Origin: Chelydra serpentina
Taxonomy: Eukaryota > Chordata > Testudines > Chelydridae
NCBI GenBank assembly: GCA_037349315.1
Contig: JBAIAC010000059.1
Span: forward strand, 16,834,501-16,898,500
Direction of reading: 5' to 3'
DNA length: 64,000 nucleotides
The translations under genes and the position numbers were made by a program. The notes under the pieces were generated by a model. The model worked only from the letters and a program-made list of their open reading frames with translations. It did not search any database and had not been told where the DNA came from. Shown here piece after piece: positions 12,355 through 21,903 of the stretch (within the stretch, counting starts at the first letter, position 1; every line of letters starts with the position of its first letter).

Positions 12355-12612
12355 TATTATTTGTTTTGTAGTAGCACCTAGAGGCTACAATCAAGACCGT
12401 TATGTTAGGCACTGTATATACACAGAGCGAAAGACAGTCGCTGCCCCTAAGAACTCACAATTTAAACAGACAAGACTGGCAAAGTGTGTGAGGGGAAACA
12501 GAAGAACACAGAGAGAGGCAAAGTGACTTTGTTAAGATCACAGAGTAGCTCAGTGCCAGGAACAATAATAGAACCCAGGTCTCCTGCTTCTCAATCTAGT
12601 GTCCTAACCACT
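12355..12612 (-). repeat. MIR-like composite repeat, minus strand
   Basis: It contains 'tagtagcacctagaggctac', then 'ccctaagaactcacaattt', 'gaggcaaagtgactttg' and 'agaacccaggtctcctgc' with 'gtcctaaccacta'. These are in the order expected for an inverted MIR-type tail and tRNA-like head preceded by a common reptile repeat. A hAT element is inserted at its right edge. Confidence 0.6.
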
Positions 12613-12620
12613 AACTAGAC

Positions 12621-13435
12621 CAGGCCTGCACAACATGCGGCCCGGGGGCCGCATGCGGCCCGCATGGGCTCACCGTGCGGCCTGCGGGGGGGGGGGGTGA
12701 GTAGGTGGGCTCACTGTGCAGCCCAAAATCTGGGACTGTGTCCGTTGGTCCTTTTTGCTGCTTGTCTCTGGGCTGGGGCTTGTCCCAATGCTGCAAAGAG
12801 GGTGTTCCCAAAGGAAGGTGCTTGCTTCTAGCTCCCGAGCAGCAGTATGTCTGCTCTTCTCTAGTCAGCCCACTTAACAAGTTTGATTGTCCTTGGTCTG
12901 GTTCCCATCCCCCCTCCAAAGGTTGCAGCTGTCTGGAGGTGCCTGCCTTCCACGCCTTCCTCATTCACACCTCATTCATTCAACAGGGCAATTGAATACA
13001 AAGTGGGGGGAAGATTTTATTCTACTTCTAGCAAAAAGACATTTTTCTTTTACCTTAATTATACTACCTTAGGGGCCCGCTATAACCTATTACCAGGGTT
13101 CAATACAAAGTCATATAAAAGTTATACAAAAATGCATAATGCAGAGATTTATCTACAACTGCATTGATTGACTGTTGTGTGCAGTAATATAGTGACCCCT
13201 GGGGGGATGTGTGAAGAGGGGTGTGATGGTGGGGCCGAGCGGGGAGGGGTCGGGTCCTATTTTACTGCTGTGATCTGGTCACCCTATGTGCGCGGTTTCT
13301 TTCCCCCTCTACAAGCTTCCACACCCCAGCGCTGGGGAAGGAGGGGTTGTTTCCGTTGGGCCGGGGGGTTTCGGCCCTCAGCTGTTTTCTTTGGAGTAAT
13401 ATGGCCCTCGCCGCTTTACGAGTTGTGCAGGCCTG
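12621..13435. mobile_element. hAT-type non-autonomous transposon (815 bp)
   Basis: The terminal inverted repeats are perfect over 14 bases, CAGGCCTGCACAAC, and the 8-bp duplication AACTAGAC (12613-12620 and 13436-13443) is intact. A 'gcggcccgcatg' GC-rich sub-terminal region follows the left end. The interior has a poly(G) run near 12685. No transposase ORF was recognised. Confidence 0.92.
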
Positions 13436-13443
13436 AACTAGAC

Positions 13444-14509
13444 CATGCAGCTCCTCAATGAGTTCTATGCACAGCCCTGTAGTCTGTGCATGTACTGTCT
13501 ACTAGGGACCTTAATGTCTGAGAAAAGTTTAAGTCCTGTCGTTACCAGTGGCCATTTTAGACTTGACTGCCCGGTCAGCCAACACCACCTTTGATTATGA
13601 GCAAGGCAAAAAAGTAATTGATCTGCAAATAGAACAGTTCTTTTATTAAAGATCTTCCAGTTATCATCCAGTATAAGTTGTGCATCAGGCAAAAACAGAG
13701 AAAAAGAAATAATTAGTCAGCCTCTCAGCTGAGCCACAATGCCTAAAAACACCTATATATTACTGCAGGTTAAGTGATCCTTTCAGTGCTGCAAAGATAT
13801 AGCTTTTATTTCAATGCTGTGCTGAACACAGTGGATTTTAATAACAGTTACAAAATGCTGAAGGGAATGGCTGGTGCCATTAGAATGGGAAAAATAAAAG
13901 TACTTGTGCTGCCTATGTTCTTACAATAGCTGGATTTTTCTGCTGAAATGATCAGCAGTGAAATGGTTAATGTTAACACCACATTTTCACCACTGCTCTT
14001 CAGAATTAACTCACCATTGAGATAAGGGGGCAAGTCTGCATTAATATTAAAACTACGGCTTGAGATTTTCAAAGCAGTCCAGGGGACTTAGCCACATTGT
14101 ATAGTTAGTGGATGATGTGTGGCTAAGACCCGTGGACTACTGTGAAAATTCAACCATTTCTTTCTGTCTGCCTTCAGCAGACTCAAGACAGCACTGCATT
14201 GGTTCACACTCATTTCACATTTGGAGTATCACCTTCAAATTACAGGGCTAGAAATACCCCACCCTCTTTTTTTAAAATGGATTATGGGAAAGCTACATTT
14301 TGCAGAAACTACTGGTTGCCACCAGAGAGGTTCAGGAGTAAAGAAAAAATAATTGGACTCCTCACATTGTGATAGAAACCACAGAGGTATCTGAAGACTT
14401 TAATTTGCCATAGATCAAGTAGAATATTTAAGCATCTGCTAATTAAAAGAGAAAGGAATTAGTCATCCTTATGGAGGATCCTTTTTATATAAATACGTGT
14501 TAAAGGCAA
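13444..14509. other. Unannotated non-coding DNA
   Basis: No gene or clear repeat was recognised. Confidence 0.45.
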
Positions 14510-15395
14510 CTCATAGACTTCAAGGCCAGAAGGGACCATCATGATCACCTAGTCCAGGGGTGGCCAACCTGTGGCTCCAGAGCCACATGCGGCTCTTCAG
14601 AAGTTAATGTGCAGCTCCTTGTATAGGCACCAACTCCGGGGCTGGATCTACAGGCGCCAACTTTCCAATGTGCCGTGGTGGTGGGGGTGCTAACTGCTCA
14701 ACCCCTCCACTAAACCTGCTGTGCCCTCACTTCTCCCTCCCAGAGACCTCTGCATGCCACAAAACAGATGATCGGGAGGTGCGGGGAGGGAGGGAGAAGG
14801 CACCGATCGTCGGGGCTGCCGGTGAGTGGGAGGCACTGGGAGTGGGGGGGAGGGGGGAGGAAAGAGCTGATGGGGGGCTGTTGATGTGTTACTGTGGCTC
14901 TTTGGCAATGTACATTGGTAAATTCTGGCTCTTTCTTGGGCTCAGGTTGGGCACCCCTGATCTAGTCTGACCTCCTGCACATTGCAGGCCACAGAATCTC
15001 ACCAACCTACTCATGTAATAGTCCCTTAACCTCTGGCTGAGTTCCTGAAGTCCCCAAATCAAGATTTAAAGACTTCAAGTTACAGAGACTCCACCATTTA
15101 CATTAGTTTAAACCTGCAAGTGACCCAGGCGGGCCCCACGTTGCAGAGGAAGGCAAAAAAACCCAGGGTCTCTGCCAGTCTGACCTGGGGGAAAAATTCC
15201 TTCCCGACCCCAAATATGGTGATCAGTTAGACCCTGAGCATGTGGGCAAGACCCACCAGCCAGACACCTGGGAAAGAATTTGCTATAGTAACTCAGAGCC
15301 CTCCCCATCTAATGTCCCATCACCGGCCATTGGAGATATTTGCTGCTAGCAGTCACAGATCAGCTACATGCCATTGTAGCTAGACAGTCTCGTCA
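14510..15395 (-). repeat. CR1-type LINE 3' region, split by a hAT element
   Basis: The segment starts with 'catagacttcaaggccagaa' and 'gggaccatcatgatcaccta', the inverted 3' end of a CR1-type LINE. It resumes after the insertion with 'ctagtctgacctcctgcac' and 'ttccttcccgacccc'. The hAT element at 14555-14959 interrupts it. No coding remnant is recognisable here. Confidence 0.7.
14555..14959. mobile_element. hAT-type non-autonomous transposon (405 bp)
   Basis: The ends are CAGGGGTGGCCAACCTG and, inverted, CAGGGGTGCCCAACCTG. The flanking 8-mers are ACCTAGTC (14547-14554) and ATCTAGTC (14960-14967), matching at 7 of 8 positions. It is inserted into the CR1 3' region. Confidence 0.88.
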
Positions 15396-16020
15396 TACCT
15401 AAACTACAGCATTTAAATTTAATTGAGTCATTTAGAGAAGATAAGTGAAGTGACTTAGAAATGAATGTAATGCTAATACTATTAAGGATATATGGGAAAT
15501 AATTATCACAATTTAATAAGACTCCACATTTTGATCTTTGGATGGGGTTTGGATACAAATACAGGAATTTTAAACTTTTTAGACCCATTTTGTTAAAATG
15601 AACGCTATATTAGACAATATTTATTAGTAAAAGGGGTTACAGATGAAATCTGGCTAAAGTTTAAGACAGGTGGCAGAGTTGATCCAGGGGGAGTATATAC
15701 CGTTTTGTAAAATGAAACACAAAATTTTAAAACTAGCGTGTATCTGTGATGACTTAAGTGAATTATGAATGAAAACAATAACAAAACAGAGAGTAAAAAC
15801 CAGTGACACTGATAATAAAAGAGAATGAAAAGAGAGGATTTCAAAAGGGTATTCAAATAACAAAGAAAAAAAATAAAGCAGAAATAATTACAACATCTAT
15901 TAAGATAAACAATAAGAGATTCTTTACACATACTAGAGGACTGAAAAATACCGGAGAATGAGTGAGGCCAATAGCAGGATTACTGAGGACTAATTGGTTA
16001 TTTACAAAGAAATGGTGGAA
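15396..16020. other. Unannotated AT-rich DNA
   Basis: No gene was recognised. The ORFs on the minus strand at about 15605-15931 are hydrophobic and AT-driven, without family resemblance. Confidence 0.45.
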
Positions 16021-16025
16021 AAATG

Positions 16026-16205
16026 AAGGCCTAGATTTTCAGAAGTGACCAGTGATTTTGGTTGCCTCATTTGGGACTCCTCAGATTGGCCTGATTTTCA
16101 GAGGGTACATGGCTCAGCACTTTCTAAAAATCGGTTGTTTCATGCTGAGCTCCCAAAAATTGAAACACCCCAGATCACGAGCCACTTCTAAAAATCTTGA
16201 CCTAA
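16026..16205. repeat. Palindromic reptile repeat (GATTTTCAGA type)
   Basis: It carries 'cctagattttcagaagtgac', 'cctgattttcagagggtac', 'tgctgagctcccaaaaattg' and a closing 'cacttctaaaaatcttgacc', an imperfect inverted repeat. The same words occur at about 4216-4375. Confidence 0.5.
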
Positions 16206-17776
16206 ATTGTATCTGTGCATCTGGATATGAAAGGAGAAATATTCATAATATGTTTATGACATCAGCGTTTCTGGGTCCTAATGACAGTGACTTGGAGGAA
16301 CCTGCAGTTACTGAACCAGTGGGAAGCAAGTTTCTGGATATGGTAAAGCACCAGATAGTGACGGATTACATACTCATTGTGATAGGAGATTAAGGATCAA
16401 AACGTTGCACCATTAATTACAATACTATTCCAATATTTAGAAAGACGGAAGTTCTATGAAAAATACCAAACTATTACCCTGCTCCTGTCCTGCAGCCTGG
16501 CCTAGCTTTGCTCTGCAGTTGCTGAGACATATTCCTCACCAACAGTCTCACCCTCAGTAACAGCGCATATCGCACTTATGGGACTGCCAAACCCTTGCCT
16601 AAAGGCAGAGTCTGTGATTCTACCGTATACACTACAATAGGTTACTGCGGGATGACAGCTGGGATAACACTGCTTCTTTGACATCCAGAGTGTGGCTTTC
16701 TCCTAAGGAAACTGAATGGACTACACTCCCTGGGGCAAACATCCCTGGCTGACAGCTCCCAAGGACCACTGAGACGAGGAAACTGCCATAGTGAACAATG
16801 CTGCATTTTCATAAATTAAATGAACCCCCAACCCCATTGCACTGACACTAAAAGGCGTATTCTATTTCTCCCCTTTCATACTAAGTTACCTGTGACTGGC
16901 AAACAGATGTTCCTCCTTCAGACAAGTGCTAACCTAGCAGCAGCAGGAAAGGTCACATTTTATTTTGCTGACAATGCATTATCTCTGGTGCACTAATGTG
17001 GTTATTACCTTTTCCATGGCAGTACTTGAGGCAGCATACAGATGAGCTGGCCAATGAAACTCTTAACTAAGCACAAAGGTTAACAGGGTCATTGTCTATA
17101 CATGTCAGGCATCAGCATTTTCTCTGTATGTTTAGTTAGGGGCAAGTGATTTTAATGTAAACACAGGCCCACATTCCAGAGAAGCCTATTACATAGAAGC
17201 TATTTATTACGTAGGTTTACAAAATAGAGCACATCCAAAGCAAAGACTTCAGTGAGCAAAATAACTACGGAAAATTTGCTGCCAGTTTTCCTGATGAAAG
17301 TGTCACACCCAAAGTTCCCTCAGTCCTACAGTTCTTACCTTAGTCAAAACTCCCACTTAATGCAGGGAATCCAGAACTAAGCTCTAGCTGACTGTGTGAT
17401 TTAGAATTTCACGGAGGTTCAAATCACTCGACTACTATCCCTGACCGTCCCACCACAGTGGGTTTTGGCCAGTGGATCTACGTAGCTGTTGATCCATTGG
17501 CTATGCTTCTACTGCACCCCACCACTATCACATAGCTGTGCAGGGACTTCTGCTGCAGATTCCCCACGCGTGCCCCCCCCCCCCCCCACCGTTGTTTTTT
17601 TTAACACAACACAAATTAGCCTGTGAAACTTAGTGCTACGTTACGCTACTGAGGCCAAGAGTTTAGCAGGAGTCCAAAAGGCACTGGATATGGATAATGA
17701 GAACATTTGCAGTTAGAGGCCATGGGATAGGAGTATTAAACAAAAAGTATGGAAGGAACATAAACCAACCTCTAAT
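16206..17776. other. Unannotated non-coding DNA
   Basis: No gene or clear repeat was seen. A poly(C) run lies at about 17573-17587. Confidence 0.45.
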
Positions 17777-17782
17777 AGAGAG
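17777..17782. repeat. Target-site duplication of the split solo LTR, left copy
   Basis: AGAGAG directly precedes TGTGAC; the same six bases follow GTCACA at 26704-26709. A simple-sequence duplication of this kind could arise by chance, but its position at both LTR ends supports it. Confidence 0.65.
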
Positions 17783-17796
17783 TGTGACAGGGCAAG

Positions 17797-17836
17797 GCCA
17801 GAGGGCTATAGGAAAGTGGTAAGGAACCAGTATGTT
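17797..17836. repeat. 40-bp target-site duplication of the LINE, 3' copy
   Basis: These 40 bases, beginning GCCAGAGGGC and ending CCAGTATGTT, recur without a mismatch at 26108-26147. They bracket the LINE exactly and belong to the solo LTR. Confidence 0.97.
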
Positions 17837-17853
17837 CTTATTGGGATCCGGGA

Positions 17854-17879
17854 AGTGGGCGGGCGTAAGCCCGCCCACT
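17854..17879 (-). terminator. 3'-terminal hairpin 1 of the LINE RNA
   Basis: AGTGGGCGGGC, a GTAA loop, and GCCCGCCCACT form a perfect 11-bp GC-rich stem with a 4-nt loop. It sits 17 bases from the element's 3' end. Probably an RT recognition structure for target-primed reverse transcription; this role is inferred from other non-LTR elements. The type 'terminator' is used only as the nearest category. Confidence 0.85.
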
Positions 17880-17885
17880 GCTAAA

Positions 17886-17918
17886 GGATCCCCCCCTTCA
17901 GCCTAAGGGGAGGGATCC
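17886..17918 (-). terminator. 3' UTR hairpin 2 of the LINE RNA
   Basis: The arms 17886-17898 (GGATC, six C, TT) and 17905-17918 (AAGGGGAGGGATCC) pair with one bulge around a 6-nt loop. GGATCC occurs three times in this tail (17844, 17886, 17913). Together with hairpin 1 it forms a two-hairpin tail. Confidence 0.8.
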
Positions 17919-17982
17919 ACAGGACCTGGATACCAAATAATTCCGGGGGACAAAAAATGAAAAACCAGGAACGGGAGTGCGG

Positions 17983-20900
17983 TCAAAGGGTCAAACGAAG
18001 TGAACCAGAAGGGGATACTGAGCAGAGAACCCCGGACAGCGCCCACTGCTCCTCAAAGGTGTCAAGGGAGCCAGTGGACGCTGCCCAGAGGAACTCTGCC
18101 CGGATGCGTGAACGAACAGAGGATCGAAAATAGGCCCCACAGTCACAGAAGCCTCCATCGGCCAACCTCCTCACCCTGGTTTTGTAGATGGCCAGTTTAG
18201 CTATGGCCAGGAGGAGGTTGACCAGGAGGTCCCGCGACTTCGTGGGGCCGCGGATTGGAAGTGCATAAATAAAAAGGTGAGGGGAAAAGTGCAACCAAAA
18301 CCTCAACAAAATGTCTGAGAGGAGCCGGAACAGGGGTTGAAGCCTGGCGCACTCCAGATAAATGTGCGCCAGGGTCTCCCTCACACCGCAAAAGGGACAT
18401 GTGTCGGGAATAGGGGTGAACCGCGCCAAGTACACGCCCGTGCTCACGGCTCCGTGAAGGAGCCGCCAACTGACGTCCCCGGCGGGCCTTGGGACTAAGG
18501 AGGAGTAAAGGCTGGCCCACCGGGGCTTCTCACCCTCTAGAGGTGGCAGGAGGTCCCGCCATTTCGTATCGAGGCGGGACGTGAGGGCGAGGAGATGAAG
18601 GGTGTGGAGCACGAGCGTGTATAGACGTTTCCTTGGCGCGGTCTGGAAGCGGACGGGTTGTAGTTCGTGCAGCCGGCTCACCGTGAAGGGACAGGGGACC
18701 CGGTTGGGTCCACGGGGCAGGGGGCCAATAAAAAGGTCCGGAGGGCTTGGGGTGAAGGGAGGGCGGGGCATACCCTCTCGCAGGACCCGGTCGAGGTAAA
18801 CCCGAGCAGCGGGCGGCAAAGCAGCCTTCACCTCCTGAAGTACGCGCCGGGGAGTACGAGGTCTGGAGAGCCCCATGCGCTGAGCAAGCGTCAGGGGATC
18901 CAGCCAGTCTCCCCGGTCGTAGTCCAGGAGGTCTCCGACCCTAGTGACCTCTGCCAGGACCAACCTCTGGCGCACCGAGGGGGACTCCGCCACCTGCACA
19001 CGGAGCTGGGGGTTGTGTAGCAGGGGCTCCGCGAGGAGATCTGCCCCCTCGGTGGCCGCCACGGACCTGGTCGCTGAGAATAGCTTCCAGGTCCGGAGGA
19101 GGTCCTGGTAGAAGACCGGCAGCCCGTAGAGGTCTCGCGGAAGACCTCTCGGATGGAGATAAAGGAGCTGCCGGTCATATCGGAGCCCTCGGAAGCGGCG
19201 TAGGAAGGCGTGTGCCAATACGCTCCACGCCGGACTACCTGCACCATAAAGGAGCCTCTGCAGGGCCTGGAGACGGAAGACATGGACCTGAGTGTGTGGA
19301 CACTTCAGGCCCTGCCCACCCTCCTCCAGAGGAAGATGGAGAACCCCTGCAGAGACCCAGTGCAGTCCTGACCAAAAGAACTCCAGAATCGACGTCCGGA
19401 GGTTGGCCAGGAAACCCGGGGCCGGGACCAGGGTGTTGAGCCGGTACCAGAGCATGGACAGGACTAATTGATTGATTACCAGTGCTCTCCCTCGAAAGGA
19501 GAGGCACCAGAGTAGTCCTGTCCATTTCCGGATCCGCTCTATCACCCTGCCCTCTAAACCTTGCCAGTTCTCCGGCGGGGATGGATGCGTGGCAGAAAGG
19601 TAAACGCCGAGATAGAGCAAAGGACCCGCGCTCCACCTGATGGCCTGAAGCGCGGGTGGGAGGGAGCTCGCCTGCCACCCGTCCCCTACCACCAGGCCAG
19701 AGCTCTTGACCCAGTTGACCTGGGCAGAGGAGGCCGCCGAGTAGATCGCCTGGCAAGCCTCCACCCGCACCAAGTCGCCCGGGTCCTGGACCACGAGGAG
19801 CACATCGTCGGCGTACGCCGACAGGACCGGCCGCAGCTCCGGCTCTCGGAGCACCAACCCCGTCAACCTCCTGCGGAGGAGACAGAGGAAGGGCTCGATC
19901 GCCAGAGCGTACAGCTGGCCCGAGAGGGGGCACCCCTGCCGTACTCCTCGCCCGAAGCTGACCGGCTCGGTCAGGGTCCAGTTGAGCCTGACCAGACACT
20001 CTGCGGAGGCGTACAGCACCTGGAGAAAACCCACAAACTGGGGCCCAAAGCCAAACGCTCGCAGAGTGCTCAGGAGGTACCCGTGATCCACCCTGTCGAA
20101 CGCCTTCTCCTGATCCAGAGACAGGAGGGCGAACGACAGACCATCCCTACACCCAAGCTCCAAGAGATCCCGGACCAGATACAGGTTGTCGAGAATGGTG
20201 CGGCCCGGGACGGTGTAGGTCTGGTCTGGGTGGACCACGTCCGCCAGCACGGACCCAAGCCGCAGCGAGATGGCCTTTGCTATGACTTTATAGTCCGTGC
20301 TGAGGAGCGAGACGGGACGCCAATTCCGTAAATCGCGGAGGTCCCCCTTCTTCGGCAATAAGGCGAGCACGGCTCGCCTGCACGAAAGAGGGAGGACCCC
20401 GCCCTGCAAGGACTCGGCCCAGACGGTGACAAGGTCTGGGCCGAGGACGTCCCAGAACACGCGGTAGAACTCCACGGTCAGCCCGTCCAGTCCCGGAGAT
20501 TTATTAGTCGGCATGCGACGGAGGGCTTCCGAGAACTCGGCCAGAGTGAGAGGCAGCTCTAGCCGGTCTCGGTCGCCCGTGCTGACCGTAGGGAGTTTGT
20601 CCCAGAGCACTTTGCAAGCGTTAGGATCGGTCAGATCCGGGGAGAAAAGGCTCGCGTAGAAGGCCTTGGCCCTCCCGCACATCTCCACCGGATCCGTGAG
20701 GGGGGTGCCATCTTCTGCGAGGAGGCAGGTGACGTGTTTCTTAGCCCCCCTCTTTTTCTCCAGGGCGTAGAAGAAGCGGGAGCCGCGATCCATCTCCCGA
20801 AGGAGACGGATGCGGGATCGAACGAAGGCGCCCCGGGCCCGATGATCTTCCAGTTCCCGGAGCTCCTCCCGCTTCTCCCGGCACGCCCCACAGAGGGATG

Positions 20901-21903
20901 GATCCTCAGGGCTGGCGGCCAGACTCCTCTCCAGCTCTAAGACCTCCCGTTCCAACTGCTCTATCGTCGCATCCCTCCGTCGGCTGGCGCCCCGGGTGTA
21001 ATCACGGCAGAAGAGCCGGGCGCGTACCTTCCCTAGATCCCACCATCGCCGCGCCGAGGGAAAAGCATGCCGCTGCCCTCGCCAGGCCAGCCAGAACTCC
21101 CGGAAGGACGCCACGAAACCCACATCCTCCAGCAAACTGTTATTAAAATGCCAATAGGCCGGCCCCGGCCTCTCCGCGCAGAGAGAGGCCGTCACGGTAG
21201 CGAGATGATGATCAGAGAACGGGGCCAGCCGGACGCTGGAGGAGTGGGCCCGCGAAAGGTGAAAACGTGATAAATAGATGCGGTCCAACCGGGAGTGGTG
21301 CGACCGATGGGCCTCCACCCGGACAAAGGTGAAGGTTGAGCTGTCGCCCGGATGGTGGTCGCGCCAGACGTCCACCAGGGAGTGATGTTCGACAATCTCC
21401 CTGAGGACGTCCGCGGCGGCCGGGCACTGCTCGATCCCCGAGCGGTCCCGTTTTTCAAGGGTGTTGTTAAAGTCCCCGCCCAGGACCAGGCACTCGCGAG
21501 GATCCAAGGTGCCGAGGAAGGTGGACGCCTGCTGATAAAAACGAAGTTGTTCCGGGCCCGGTGTCGGGGCATAGATGTTGACGAGATTGACCACGAGCCC
21601 CTCCATACGGACCCGTAGGTGCAGCAGGCGGCCCGGCACAGCCTTGGCAACCCCCAGCACCTCAGGCCGTAGGTCGGGGGAGAACAAGGTCGCTACTCCA
21701 GCCTGGCGAACAGAGAGATGGCTGAAGTAGACTCTGTCCCCCCATTCCAGCCGCCAGCTGTCTTCAGCGGCTGGATCCGTATGGGTCTCCTGCAGGAACA
21801 CTACAGAGTACCCCCCCTCCCGAAGGAAGGAGAGCACCTGGCTCCTGCGGAGACCCATCCTACAGCCCCGGGTGTTTAATGTTGCAAAGAGGAGAGATGC
21901 CAT
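17983..21903 (-). CDS. ORF2: APE endonuclease / reverse transcriptase, 1306 aa
   Basis: This polyprotein nicks target DNA and copies the element RNA into the nick. The APE-type endonuclease comes first: LNTRG with Asn10, LQET with Glu39, NIYAP with Tyr111, GGDFN with Asp144 and Asn146, LDRIY with Asp207 and SDHH with Asp231/His232. All expected catalytic positions are present. The reverse transcriptase follows: GLDG at 471-474, LSLDQEKAFD with Asp597, RQGCPLSGQLYALAIEP at 655-671, YADD at 697-700 and YLGVYLS near 764-770. A C-terminal CX2CX7HX4C knuckle uses Cys1169, Cys1172, His1180 and Cys1185, as in L1 and Tx1 relatives. The start chosen is the ATG inside the end of ORF1, giving a 28-nt overlap; it precedes the endonuclease by only a few residues. 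No frameshift or stop interrupts it. Confidence 0.95.
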   Translation of the reverse strand: MASLLFATLNTRGCRMGLRRSQVLSFLREGGYSVVFLQETHTDPAAEDSWRLEWGDRVYFSHLSVRQAGVATLFSPDLRPEVLGVAKAVPGRLLHLRVRMEGLVVNLVNIYAPTPGPEQLRFYQQASTFLGTLDPRECLVLGGDFNNTLEKRDRSGIEQCPAAADVLREIVEHHSLVDVWRDHHPGDSSTFTFVRVEAHRSHHSRLDRIYLSRFHLSRAHSSSVRLAPFSDHHLATVTASLCAERPGPAYWHFNNSLLEDVGFVASFREFWLAWRGQRHAFPSARRWWDLGKVRARLFCRDYTRGASRRRDATIEQLEREVLELERSLAASPEDPSLCGACREKREELRELEDHRARGAFVRSRIRLLREMDRGSRFFYALEKKRGAKKHVTCLLAEDGTPLTDPVEMCGRAKAFYASLFSPDLTDPNACKVLWDKLPTVSTGDRDRLELPLTLAEFSEALRRMPTNKSPGLDGLTVEFYRVFWDVLGPDLVTVWAESLQGGVLPLSCRRAVLALLPKKGDLRDLRNWRPVSLLSTDYKVIAKAISLRLGSVLADVVHPDQTYTVPGRTILDNLYLVRDLLELGCRDGLSFALLSLDQEKAFDRVDHGYLLSTLRAFGFGPQFVGFLQVLYASAECLVRLNWTLTEPVSFGRGVRQGCPLSGQLYALAIEPFLCLLRRRLTGLVLREPELRPVLSAYADDVLLVVQDPGDLVRVEACQAIYSAASSAQVNWVKSSGLVVGDGWQASSLPPALQAIRWSAGPLLYLGVYLSATHPSPPENWQGLEGRVIERIRKWTGLLWCLSFRGRALVINQLVLSMLWYRLNTLVPAPGFLANLRTSILEFFWSGLHWVSAGVLHLPLEEGGQGLKCPHTQVHVFRLQALQRLLYGAGSPAWSVLAHAFLRRFRGLRYDRQLLYLHPRGLPRDLYGLPVFYQDLLRTWKLFSATRSVAATEGADLLAEPLLHNPQLRVQVAESPSVRQRLVLAEVTRVGDLLDYDRGDWLDPLTLAQRMGLSRPRTPRRVLQEVKAALPPAARVYLDRVLREGMPRPPFTPSPPDLFIGPLPRGPNRVPCPFTVSRLHELQPVRFQTAPRKRLYTLVLHTLHLLALTSRLDTKWRDLLPPLEGEKPRWASLYSSLVPRPAGDVSWRLLHGAVSTGVYLARFTPIPDTCPFCGVRETLAHIYLECARLQPLFRLLSDILLRFWLHFSPHLFIYALPIRGPTKSRDLLVNLLLAIAKLAIYKTRVRRLADGGFCDCGAYFRSSVRSRIRAEFLWAASTGSLDTFEEQWALSGVLCSVSPSGSLRLTL

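Noticed and set aside
15605..15931. A 108-codon hydrophobic ORF
   Set aside because: AT-rich composition gives strings of Phe, Leu and Ile; there is no splice context or recognisable family.
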